From: Micromonospora sp. RHAY321
Lineage (GTDB): Bacteria; Actinomycetota; Actinomycetes; Mycobacteriales; Micromonosporaceae
Length of the DNA: 64,000 nt
Assembly: GCF_023896955.1 (NCBI RefSeq)
Contig: NZ_JAMHIW010000019.1
Span: forward strand, 56,000 to 119,999
Direction of reading: 5' to 3'
Numbering within the stretch: the first letter of the stretch is position 1; the number at the start of each line of letters is the position of its first letter. Under the pieces are notes generated by a model. It was given only the letters and a program-made list of their open reading frames with translations. It did no database searches and was not told where the DNA came from. A program made the position numbers and the translations under genes. Shown here piece after piece: positions 57,787-64,000 of the stretch.

Positions 57787-58545
57787 TCAGTTCGATGGGC
57801 GGCCCGGCGGGGCGGACCGGCCGTCGGCCGGTCCGGTGTCGTCCTGCTCCCGGGCGGTGGGCGGCCCGTCCGGCGGCCCGGGAGACCCCGGATGCCGGCT
57901 CGGCACCTCACCGGGCCGTGCACCGGTGGGCCTGCCCGGTGCGGCCTCGACGGCCAGAATGTCCGCGCAGTAGTCGGCCACGCGATGCCGGTCGCCCGCG
58001 GCGGCGATCAGCCCGGAGAAGGCCGGATTGTCGAGGGCGCGCCCGGGGTTGCCTTCGGCGACCGTCCGGTACGCCCGGCACAGACCCACCACCTCGCCGA
58101 CGGCCGACGTGTGCGGCGTCGGCACGGTGGTGGCGGGCGCGTCGGTCGCCGGCCGGTCACCGGTGGCCGGGGCGGTCGCCGCGGGTGGACCGACGGGGGC
58201 CGGTGGGGTTGCCGTGGGCAGGTGCGGCCGGGGAGTCGTGCCGTTGACGGCGGCCAGCGCCACCCCGCCGGTGGCGGCCAGCGCCAGTGCCGCCACCGCG
58301 GCCCGGGCGCCGGTCCAGGCGAGAGTGCGTGACCGGCGGTCGGGCTGTCGGGTGACGGCCGGGTCAGCCAGGGCACGGCGAAAGGCGTGCAGGGCGACGC
58401 CTTCACCGGCGAGTTCACCGGGGCTTGGTGCGGCGCGTACCGCGGTCAGCAGCAACGCGACCGGCCGCCGGGCGGTCGAGGGGTCGACGATGTTACCGCC
58501 GAACAACTGTTCGGCGGTCTTCTGGTCGATGCGGTCTGCGGTCAT
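57787..58545 (-). CDS. Single-pass membrane protein resembling anti-sigma factors
   Basis: 252 residues; GAGGGA lies six bases before ATG 58545. A cytoplasmic N-domain of about 80 residues (RIDQKTAEQLFGGNIVDP, LLLTAVRAAPSPGELAGEGVALHAFRRAL) precedes one helix (ARAAVAALALAATGGVALAAV). Outside are a Pro/Thr/Ala-rich stalk, a helical stretch (VVGLCRAYRTVAEGNPGRALDNPAF) with two Cys, and a Pro/Gly-rich disordered tail. Layout and N-domain resemble actinobacterial anti-sigma proteins, yet no sigma-factor gene is adjacent. Function inferred only from architecture. Confidence 0.65.
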   Translation of the reverse strand: MTADRIDQKTAEQLFGGNIVDPSTARRPVALLLTAVRAAPSPGELAGEGVALHAFRRALADPAVTRQPDRRSRTLAWTGARAAVAALALAATGGVALAAVNGTTPRPHLPTATPPAPVGPPAATAPATGDRPATDAPATTVPTPHTSAVGEVVGLCRAYRTVAEGNPGRALDNPAFSGLIAAAGDRHRVADYCADILAVEAAPGRPTGARPGEVPSRHPGSPGPPDGPPTAREQDDTGPADGRSAPPGRPSN

Positions 58546-58646
58546 CTCGTGTCCCTCAGCGCCACCGACCTGCGCGCTGTCACATCGGCTCCCGCTCGGT
58601 GGGATCGGAGGTGACGCGCGGTGGATGGCGGGGAACGCGCCCGGGG

Positions 58647-59150
58647 TCAGCCCATGGTCTTGGTGCCGTCGATCGCCTCGCGCAGGATGTCGGCGTGCCC
58701 GGAGTGCTGAGACGTCTCGGCGATCAGGTGCAGCAGCACCCGGCGAACAGTCCAGCTCGCCCCCGGCTCGAACCAGGGCGCCTGCGGCAGCGGGTGCGCC
58801 GCGTCCAGGTCGAGGGTGGCGACCAGCTCGTCGGTCTCGGCGGCGACCTGCTGGAATCGCTCGACCAGACCGGCCAGGGTCTCGCCCGGCGCCATCCGGA
58901 ACTGACCGACCCAGTCGACCTCCTCCCGCAGCATCGCATCCGCGCCGCCCACGGCGAAGCGCATCCACCGCTCCTCGATGCCGGCCACATGCTTGATGAG
59001 ACCGCCGAGGCAGAGCTCACTGACGGTGGTGCGGGTGGCCGCCTGCTCGTCGGTCAGCCCGTCGACGGTGTGCAGGAGGAAGCCCCGGTGCCGGCGCAGC
59101 GCCTGCAGCAGGTCGGCCCGCTCTCCGGTGAGCTGCTCGGTGCTCGTCAT
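58647..59150 (-). CDS. DinB family protein
   Basis: 167 residues, AAGGG seven bases before ATG 59150. Motifs GFLLHTVDGLTDEQAATRTTVSELCLGGLIKHVAGIEERWM and VLLHLIAETSQHSGHADILREAIDGTKTMG supply the three-His metal site of the DinB/DUF664 group. Predicted thiol-dependent metalloenzyme of unknown substrate. It is a paralogue class of the DinB gene at 53862, but not an obvious recent duplicate. Confidence 0.88.
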   Translation of the reverse strand: MTSTEQLTGERADLLQALRRHRGFLLHTVDGLTDEQAATRTTVSELCLGGLIKHVAGIEERWMRFAVGGADAMLREEVDWVGQFRMAPGETLAGLVERFQQVAAETDELVATLDLDAAHPLPQAPWFEPGASWTVRRVLLHLIAETSQHSGHADILREAIDGTKTMG

Positions 59151-59281
59151 GGTGGCGCCCTTTCGTCGACGTCGGCTCGGCCTGAGCGTAGGACGCGGCA
59201 CCGACAGTTCCGGCCCCGCACGGCGACGACGCGGGCCGCCAGCGGTTGCCGATCCGGGCGCCGAGCGGTCCACTGAATGAC

Positions 59282-60217
59282 ATGGGTGTGATTAAGGTGG
59301 GTACGTCCTCGTGGGCCGACCAGTCGCTGCTGCGCTCCGGGTGGTACCCGCGCTCGGCCAACACGCCCGCCGGTCGACTGGGCTTCTACGCGGGGCGCTT
59401 CCCTCTGGTCGAGGTGGACACCTCCTACTACGCGATCCCCGCGCCGGAGACGACCCACGGCTGGGTCGACGCCACTCCGCCCGAGTTCACCTTCGACGTC
59501 AAGGCGTTCAGCCTCTTCACCGGTCACCCGACACGGGTCGCCGCACTGCCCCGCGACCTGCGCCCGCCCGCCGGCCCGAGCCGGATCCGTCGCCGCGACC
59601 TGCCGGAGCGGTCGTACGACGAGCTGTGGTCCCGGTTCCGGGCGGCGCTGGAGCCGATCGCGGCCGCCGGCAAGCTGGGTGTCGTGATGCTCCAGTTCCC
59701 GCCGTGGCTGGTGCGCAGCGCCGCCGCCGAACGCCGGATCGTCGAACTGGCACAGCGGTGCCGGCCGTGGCGGGTCGGTGTGGAGCTGCGACACGGGTCC
59801 TGGTTCGACGACGGGGCCGCCGTGGACACTGTGGACCTGCTGCGCGCGCACGACCTCTCGCTGGTCTGTGTCGACATGCCGCAGGGGCACCCGTCGTCGG
59901 TGCCGCCGATCTTGACCGCCACGGCGGAGCCGGCGATCGTCCGGTTCCACGGTCACAGCGACGCCTGGCGCGACGGCGACAAGGAGGACAAGTTCCGCTA
60001 CGCGTACGCCGAGGAGGAGTTGCGGCACTGGGCCGGGCTGCTGGCCGAGCTGGCCGGCCCGGCCGACGAACTGCACGTGTTGTTCAACAACTGCTGCGCC
60101 GGCCAGGCCCAGCGGGACGCGACCCGGCTCGCGCAGATGCTGACCGAGACCATGATCTGGCCCGAACCCGACGTCGACCGGCCGGACGTCGCCGCGCGTG
60201 CCGCGTCCACCAACTGA
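59282..60217 (+). CDS. DUF72 (YecE-like) TIM-barrel protein
   Basis: 311 residues. IKVGTSSWADQSLLRSGWYPRSA, FPLVEVDTSYYAIP, FTFDVKAFSLFTGHPT, VVMLQFPPWL, GVELRHGSWFDDG and IVRFHGHSDAWRDGDKEDKFRYAYAEEELRHWAGLL are DUF72 blocks. The conserved Glu/His residues line a putative active site, but the family has no agreed reaction. ATG 59282 was chosen; GTG at 59288 is also possible. It is divergent from the DinB gene. Confidence 0.9.
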   Translation: MGVIKVGTSSWADQSLLRSGWYPRSANTPAGRLGFYAGRFPLVEVDTSYYAIPAPETTHGWVDATPPEFTFDVKAFSLFTGHPTRVAALPRDLRPPAGPSRIRRRDLPERSYDELWSRFRAALEPIAAAGKLGVVMLQFPPWLVRSAAAERRIVELAQRCRPWRVGVELRHGSWFDDGAAVDTVDLLRAHDLSLVCVDMPQGHPSSVPPILTATAEPAIVRFHGHSDAWRDGDKEDKFRYAYAEEELRHWAGLLAELAGPADELHVLFNNCCAGQAQRDATRLAQMLTETMIWPEPDVDRPDVAARAASTN

Positions 60218-60235
60218 CGCGTGCCGCACGGCCGG

Positions 60236-60500
60236 TCAGGCCGTCGGGCCGACCTCGATCAGCAGGCCGTCCACCGGGCGGGTGGGGATGCGGTGCAGGG
60301 GATGCGCAGGTCCTGCTCGGGCACCGTGTACTCCAGGCGGGCCAGCCGGACGACGAGGTCACGCAACAACGCCACGGTGATCTGCTCCCCGGGGCAACGG
60401 TGCCCGGTGCGCGGGTCACCCCTGCCCTGGGGCACCAGCTCGAACGGCCCGATCTCCCGTGCCGCAAACCACGAGCCCGCCGACCGAAACGCGGCGGCGG
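60236..60500 (-). pseudogene. C-terminal remnant of a CYP152-like cytochrome P450
   Basis: Minus-strand sequence reads FELVPQGRGDPRTGHRCPGEQITVALLRDLVVRLARLEYTVPEQDLRIP in several blocks: the P450 heme-ligand loop with its Cys, then the last helix, in the style of CYP152 fatty acid peroxygenases. A frameshift near 60298-60302 moves the end into another frame (LHRIPTRPVDGLL to TGA at 60236). The first three quarters of a P450 are missing; upstream lies an unrelated small gene. It is therefore a decayed fragment. The start boundary near 60500 is approximate. Confidence 0.65.
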
Positions 60501-60515
60501 GCGTCGCGGGTGCTG

Positions 60516-60884
60516 CTAGGAGCGCCGGCCGCGGGTGCGCAGCGCGTCCTGGCTGCGCTCGTTGATGTCCGCGTCGTCGGGAAAGGACCGGCGGCCGGGC
60601 GCCGGGTCCGGCGGCGCGCCCGGGCCGGCCGCTGGAGTACGGGTCGGTTCGACCGAGCCGAAGCCGTGCAGGCCGGCCGGGTTGGCCCGGCTGGCCGGGG
60701 CACCCGCGCGGCGTTCTCCACGCCGCCCCTCGGGCACCGCCGTCTCCTCGCTGCCCTCGTCCATCGGCGAGTCCTCGTCCGCGCCCCACGGCGGTTCGGC
60801 GTCGAAGCCGTCCTCGGTCTTCCACGGCTGCACCGCCTCCGGCTCCAGCCGGTCGCCGCCACTGCGTCCCTCGTGCGCCGTCAT
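60516..60884 (-). CDS. Disordered acidic/proline-rich protein, function unknown
   Basis: 122 residues from ATG 60884 with GAGG five bases upstream. Composition is Gly/Glu/Asp/Pro/Arg with no hydrophobic core (PWKTEDGFDAEPPWGADEDSPMDEG; SFPDDADINERSQDALRTRG). The ends look like short conserved helices, the middle like a linker. No family recognised. It sits directly upstream of the P450 remnant on the same strand. Confidence 0.55.
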   Translation of the reverse strand: MTAHEGRSGGDRLEPEAVQPWKTEDGFDAEPPWGADEDSPMDEGSEETAVPEGRRGERRAGAPASRANPAGLHGFGSVEPTRTPAAGPGAPPDPAPGRRSFPDDADINERSQDALRTRGRRS

Positions 60885-60975
60885 GGCCACCTCGCTCGTC
60901 GGTCCGCCGTCACCGGCGGACGATTGCGGGACGGGTCACGCCCGCCCGTGCGCCGTACCGGTCCCTACGACCGGC

Positions 60976-61017
60976 CGGCCATCGCCCCGCCGTGCAGGAG
61001 CGGCGGGGCAATGGCCG
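60976..61017 (-). terminator. Strong terminator of the 61031-61663 gene
   Basis: 17-base-pair stem with one mismatch (arm begins GGCCATCGCCCCGCCG) and an eight-base loop, 14 bases after the stop codon. Confidence 0.8.
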
Positions 61018-61030
61018 TCCGGTTCGGCAC

Positions 61031-61663
61031 TCAGCGGCCGGCCATCGCCATCTGCCGCTTGCCGCCCATGCCCATGCCGGCGATCTTGGCCACCCCCATC
61101 GGGGCGCTCATCATTCCGCCGGCCCGGCCGAGGATGCCGCGGAACACCTGGCCGGCCTTCTGCTGCTCGCCCATGTACGCGGTCACCACGACCAGGGTCC
61201 CGGTCAACGCCGGGATGGCCCACTGGAGCAGCTTCATCTGTCGCTGCGAGGAGGCCACGCTCGCCGGGGTCTGGTGGTTGGGCTCGGTGGCCCCGCTCAC
61301 CGGCGGGGCCCCCGCCTTCTCCAACCGCATGCCGACCAACCGGCTGTAGCCGGTGACCGCGAGCGCGCCGATCGTCAGCGCCGTCTTGATGGTGCTGGCC
61401 CGGGCCACCCCTGACTGGCTGGCGACCCGCGGGCTCTCCGTCACCAGCTCGCCGACGGCTCCGGCCAGGTGCGCGCCGATCGCGGCCGCGTTGACCGGGG
61501 TCCACTTGGACCATCCGGCCGACGCGACCGGAAGCCGCTGGGTCGAGTCGCTGATCTTCGCCGCTGCGCCGTTGACGCCGAGCGCTCCCATGAGGGAGCC
61601 GCCAAACCAGGCCGCCAGGCCCAGATCGTGCATCGAGCGCAGTGCGGTGTGCCGTTCGGACAT
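61031..61663 (-). CDS. Hypothetical membrane protein
   Basis: 210 residues; AGGGGA lies four bases before ATG 61663. Hydrophobic segments include LGLAAWFGGSLMGALGVNGAAA, ALTIGALAVTGYSRLVG and WAIPALTGTLVVVTAYMG, so about three to four helices. The C-terminal 40 residues are Gly/Met-rich and basic (GRAGGMMSAPMGVAKIAGMGMGGKRQM). I have no named family. It has its own strong terminator and stands as a single gene. Confidence 0.7.
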   Translation of the reverse strand: MSERHTALRSMHDLGLAAWFGGSLMGALGVNGAAAKISDSTQRLPVASAGWSKWTPVNAAAIGAHLAGAVGELVTESPRVASQSGVARASTIKTALTIGALAVTGYSRLVGMRLEKAGAPPVSGATEPNHQTPASVASSQRQMKLLQWAIPALTGTLVVVTAYMGEQQKAGQVFRGILGRAGGMMSAPMGVAKIAGMGMGGKRQMAMAGR

Positions 61664-61862
61664 GTGATCCCCTTCCGCCGTGTCGGGCGCTGCGGCTTAC
61701 CCGCCGCCCGGGCGGCTAACCCCGGCGCGTGCCGGTCGATCCGGTGCCGCACCGGCACGGCGGGGACATCCGGATCGCGATGGTGCCGCATCGTCACCGG
61801 CAGGAGTCGTCCGGTCGGTGGCGGGTAGATGTCCGGGGGACGCTGACGGAGAGGGGAACGGG

Positions 61863-62033
61863 ATGTCGCAGCCGGACGAGAGCCGGGAGAAGACCGCCAA
61901 GACCGACGCGGTGCTGATGCATCCGGACAACGACCCGCACCGGAACACCGCCGAGGTCGCTCCGCGCAAGGACCACGGTGAGGTCCGGGTGGAGCGCGAC
62001 GGCGAGCTGGTGCCGCTGGATCAGGACGAGTGA
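61863..62033 (+). CDS. Small hydrophilic protein
   Basis: 56 residues with a GAGAGGGG site a few bases before ATG 61863. Highly charged and His/Asp-rich (AVLMHPDNDPHRNTAEVAPRKDHGEV, VERDGELVPLDQDE); probably unstructured. Codon bias and the binding site support a gene. Similar in style to the small acidic proteins at 14336 and 28553, but without clear sequence identity. Confidence 0.6.
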   Translation: MSQPDESREKTAKTDAVLMHPDNDPHRNTAEVAPRKDHGEVRVERDGELVPLDQDE

Positions 62034-62037
62034 GTCA

Positions 62038-62067
62038 GCCGGCCGGGCCGCGCGACGACCGGCCGGT
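62038..62067. terminator. Hairpin between convergent genes
   Basis: GCCGGCCGG and CCGGCCGGT, a nine-pair stem counting one G-U pair, 12-base loop, between the small protein stop and the hydrolase stop. Confidence 0.45.
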
Positions 62068-62072
62068 ACGGC

Positions 62073-62936
62073 TCAGCGGGGCGGCAGGTCGCTGGCGAAA
62101 CCGGCGATCCGCCGCGCCAGCGGAGCGCCCGCACGGACCCAGGTGAAGTGGTCCAGCGGCGCCCCGGCCTGCGCCACCGTGTACCGCTCCCGCGTCACCG
62201 GGGCCGCGGTGAGCTTCGCGCAGAGGTGGTCCATGGTCTCGTGCGGTGTGTACTGGTCGTCGTCCACGCTGACCGCCAGCACCGGAGTCCGTACCGCGCG
62301 CACCGCCGCCTCGGTGTCCGTACCGTCGAGTCGGGGGAAGCGGCCGGTCCGCGCGGTGTACGCCCAGTCCCGGATCACCCCGCGCGCCTGCCGGCCGCCG
62401 AAGCCCCACCCCGGCCACACCCCGAGCAGCCCGGCGGTGGCGGCGATCCCCTGGGTGTACGGCAGCACTCCCAGCCCTCGCCGCCCCGGGTAGGTGCGCC
62501 AGTAGGGGATGCCGACCGCGACCAGCGCCAGCCCGTCCACCGCGTCGGTGCCGTCCAGTGCGAGGTGCAGCAGTGCGGCCTGCCCGCCGAGTGAGTGCCC
62601 GAGCAGTAGCCGGGTACGGCCGTCCAGTCGTCGCTTGAGCGCGGCCAGGACGGCGCCGACGTCGCCGGCGAGTTCGCTGTAGCCGTGCCGGTCGGCGCGG
62701 CTCGGTGCGGGGGTGCTCGCCCCGGTGCCCCGCAGGTCGGCGACCACGACGGCCAGCCCGGCGGCGCGGAGCGCGGCGGCGAACGGCCGGTAGTACCGGG
62801 CGCGCACCCCCATCGCCGGCCAGATCACCACGGCCGGCGCGCCCGCGTCGCCCTCGGGCTCCGGGTACACCTGCACGCCGAGGCGGCCACCATCGACGTC
62901 GACGAACTCCTGCGCGTACTCCGGGTCCCCGTTCAC
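62073..62936 (-). CDS. Alpha/beta hydrolase
   Basis: 287 residues. AVVIWPAMGVRARYYRPFAAALRAAGLAVVVADLRGTGAS gives the first strands; the nucleophile elbow is LLLGHSLGGQAAL with Ser near residue 115; the acid may be in VSVDDDQYTP and the His in GAPLDHFTWV. A lid of about 70 residues (YTQGIAATAGLLGVWPGWGFGGRQ) follows the elbow. Soluble serine hydrolase, substrate unknown. GTG 62936 has no Shine-Dalgarno but a TAAGCT six bases upstream. Confidence 0.88.
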   Translation of the reverse strand: MNGDPEYAQEFVDVDGGRLGVQVYPEPEGDAGAPAVVIWPAMGVRARYYRPFAAALRAAGLAVVVADLRGTGASTPAPSRADRHGYSELAGDVGAVLAALKRRLDGRTRLLLGHSLGGQAALLHLALDGTDAVDGLALVAVGIPYWRTYPGRRGLGVLPYTQGIAATAGLLGVWPGWGFGGRQARGVIRDWAYTARTGRFPRLDGTDTEAAVRAVRTPVLAVSVDDDQYTPHETMDHLCAKLTAAPVTRERYTVAQAGAPLDHFTWVRAGAPLARRIAGFASDLPPR

Positions 62937-62942
62937 CCGCCC

Positions 62943-62948
62943 AGCTTA
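62943..62948 (-). promoter_or_regulatory. -10 element, leaderless promoter of the hydrolase gene
   Basis: TAAGCT on the minus strand, six bases before GTG 62936. It overlaps the last codons of the glycosyltransferase gene, so the hydrolase has a promoter inside that gene's end. Confidence 0.5.
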
Positions 62949-63905
62949 CGACCCGACGTTACCGGCGGGTAGCGGCGCGCGGCGGGCCCGCTCCACCCGC
63001 TCCACCGCGTCGAGCACCTGGGGCACCTGCACGGCGACCAGGGCCGGATGCGGGGCGTCGTCGGCCGCACCGCGCGGACGGGGGCCCGCCCACAGCGCCT
63101 GGTGCCACGGCCGGTCCGGCGGCGGTCCCCACTGCTGGGGCGGCACCGGCCCGAACAGCAGCACCGACGGCGTGCCGTACGCCGTGGCCAGGTGACCGAT
63201 GCCCGTGTCGCCGCTGAGCACCAGCCGGGCGTGTGCGACCAGCGCGGCCAACTCGCCGAGGTCGGTCCGGCCGGCCAGCGCCGCTGCGGTGGGAAGCCCG
63301 GACAGCTCCGCCACCCTCAGGCAGAGCTCCCGCTCGCCACGGCTGCCGGTCACCACCACCTGGTGCCCCCGTGCCGTGAGGTCGCGCGCCACGGCCGCGA
63401 ACCGGGCCGGCGGCCAGCGGCGCTCGGTGGCCTTCGCGCCGGGGTGCACGATGCTGACCCCGGTCGGCAGACCGGCCGGTTCCGGCCGCCGTAACGTCAG
63501 GTTGGTGCGGTCGGCGGGGATGTCGTACCAGGACAGCAGCCGGCACCACCGGTCGACCTCGTGTTCGTCGGGGGTCCAGGGCGGGCCGTCGGTGAAGCTG
63601 GCGTCGGCGTTGGCGAACGCGAGCAGCCGTCGGGGCTGCGTGTCGGCGAGCATCCGGTGCGACTGTGGTCCCCGCCCGTGCAGGTTGACGGCGATCTGCG
63701 GGGCCGGGCCGGGCCACGCGAGGTGGCCCAGCCCTGGTGCGTCGACCAGCCGGTCGACGCCGCCGACGAGGTCGACCAGTGGCGTCAGCCAGCGCGGTGC
63801 GACCAGCACCAGTTCCCGACCGGGGTACGCGGCACGCAGCGCCCGCAGCGCCGGCACCCCGGTCGCCAGATCACCGACGCCGAGCGCCCGCAACACCACG
63901 ATCAC
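62946..63905 (-). CDS. Glycosyltransferase family 9 (heptosyltransferase-like)
   Basis: 319 residues. IVVLRALGVGDLATGVPALRALRAAYPGRELVLV, VNLHGRGPQSHRML, VSIVHPGAKATERRWPPARFAAVARDL and VLSGDTGIGHLATAYGTPSVLLFGPVPPQQWGPP are GT9 landmarks; the nucleotide-sugar site is in the last block. GT9 enzymes are known from lipopolysaccharide synthesis, but actinobacterial copies act on other cell-surface or secondary glycans. The start overlaps the stop of the SDR upstream (GTGA), so the two belong together, perhaps in nucleotide-sugar or glycan work. Confidence 0.9.
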   Translation of the reverse strand: MIVVLRALGVGDLATGVPALRALRAAYPGRELVLVAPRWLTPLVDLVGGVDRLVDAPGLGHLAWPGPAPQIAVNLHGRGPQSHRMLADTQPRRLLAFANADASFTDGPPWTPDEHEVDRWCRLLSWYDIPADRTNLTLRRPEPAGLPTGVSIVHPGAKATERRWPPARFAAVARDLTARGHQVVVTGSRGERELCLRVAELSGLPTAAALAGRTDLGELAALVAHARLVLSGDTGIGHLATAYGTPSVLLFGPVPPQQWGPPPDRPWHQALWAGPRPRGAADDAPHPALVAVQVPQVLDAVERVERARRAPLPAGNVGS

Positions 63906-64000
63906 GGGTAGGAGGTTTCCTGTTCGGCGCAGACGACCATTTCGCGGATGGCGCAGCCGGGTGGTTGGTTGAGGGCGAACATGATGGCGGCGGCGGTGTG
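63902..64000 (-). CDS. C-terminus of an SDR oxidoreductase, cut by the window edge
   Basis: 32 codons open through the right edge: HTAAAIMFALNQPPGCAIRE then MVVCAEQETSYP and TGA. The FALNQPPG..AIREMVVC block is a common C-terminal end of actinobacterial short-chain dehydrogenases. It overlaps the GT9 start by four bases and is the first visible gene of that operon. The catalytic part lies outside. Confidence 0.75.
   Translation of the reverse strand, partial: HTAAAIMFALNQPPGCAIREMVVCAEQETSYP

Noticed and set aside
60459..61349. A plus-strand ORF of 296 codons covering the P450 remnant upstream region
   Set aside because: Arg/Ala/Pro-rich shadow; the minus strand has two genes with ribosome binding sites and a strong terminator.
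1..64000. tRNA, rRNA, insertion sequences or replication origin
   Set aside because: Gaps between genes are short, and none showed tRNA cloverleaf features, transposase genes or DnaA-box clusters on reading by eye; a covariance-model scan would be the decisive check.

Overview
The window is very GC-rich, strongly third-position-biased actinobacterial DNA. Many GTG starts, actinomycete-type secreted enzymes, a ROK regulator behind a monosaccharide ABC transporter, a SARP-type ATPase regulator and a cysteine-type leader peptide all fit a filamentous member of the Micromonosporaceae (Micromonospora-like). That assignment is inference from gene content and codon style; no 16S or other marker is present. 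It looks like a chromosomal core/accessory mixture. I found no tRNA, rRNA, CRISPR array, insertion sequence, integrase or replication origin.

Layout. 1-1850: the 3' part of a zinc-dependent formaldehyde-dehydrogenase-like enzyme, a hotdog thioesterase and a small membrane protein. 2254-7755: a sugar uptake operon (ATPase, permease, lipoprotein) closed by a strong terminator and followed by a ROK repressor. 7791-9834: a small beta-rich protein and a secreted metalloprotease with four tandem repeats. 9982-11069: a winged-helix AlkZ/YcaQ-type gene broken by one frameshift. 11118-13490: a YtrA-type GntR regulator with its ABC exporter. 13725-21158: two small unknown proteins, a secreted M64-type peptidase and an SGNH esterase with ricin-B lectin sharing a divergent promoter, a PadR regulator with its membrane partner, and a membrane-anchored beta-propeller-like protein. 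21265-28729: nitronate monooxygenase, an SRPBCC-membrane-extracellular fusion, a maltokinase-cap protein, a YjbR protein, a secreted GH87 (alpha-1,3-glucanase type) enzyme, an NYN/OST-HTH RNA-related protein and two small proteins. 28759-35550: an oxidoreductase, a two-component system, SDR plus MFS exporter plus TetR, and a cupin. 35769-39950: a large membrane protein carrying hydrolase motifs, a two-gene membrane/coiled-coil pair, and a fluoroacetate-dehalogenase-like hydrolase divergent from a SARP-type regulator (40106-43429). 43527-46551: a CPA1 antiporter and an unknown 435-residue protein. 46588-49262: a polar amino acid ABC importer preceded by a cysteine-type leader peptide. 49495-52789: an APC permease divergent from CorA. 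53269-64000: an RNA-ligase-like protein, DinB proteins, SCP2 plus glycogen-debranching-like enzyme, DUF72, a P450 remnant, several small hydrophilic proteins, a hydrolase, a GT9 glycosyltransferase and the end of an SDR.

Two start-site patterns run through the window. Thirteen genes have no Shine-Dalgarno sequence but carry a TANNNT -10 hexamer exactly 6-7 bases before the start codon, which is the signature of leaderless transcripts; I used it to set starts. In two other places the only good ribosome binding site serves a tiny ORF whose stop overlaps the start of a large gene. The most informative regulatory find is the leader peptide at 49122-49262, which suggests that the adjacent transporter imports cystine or another sulfur compound.
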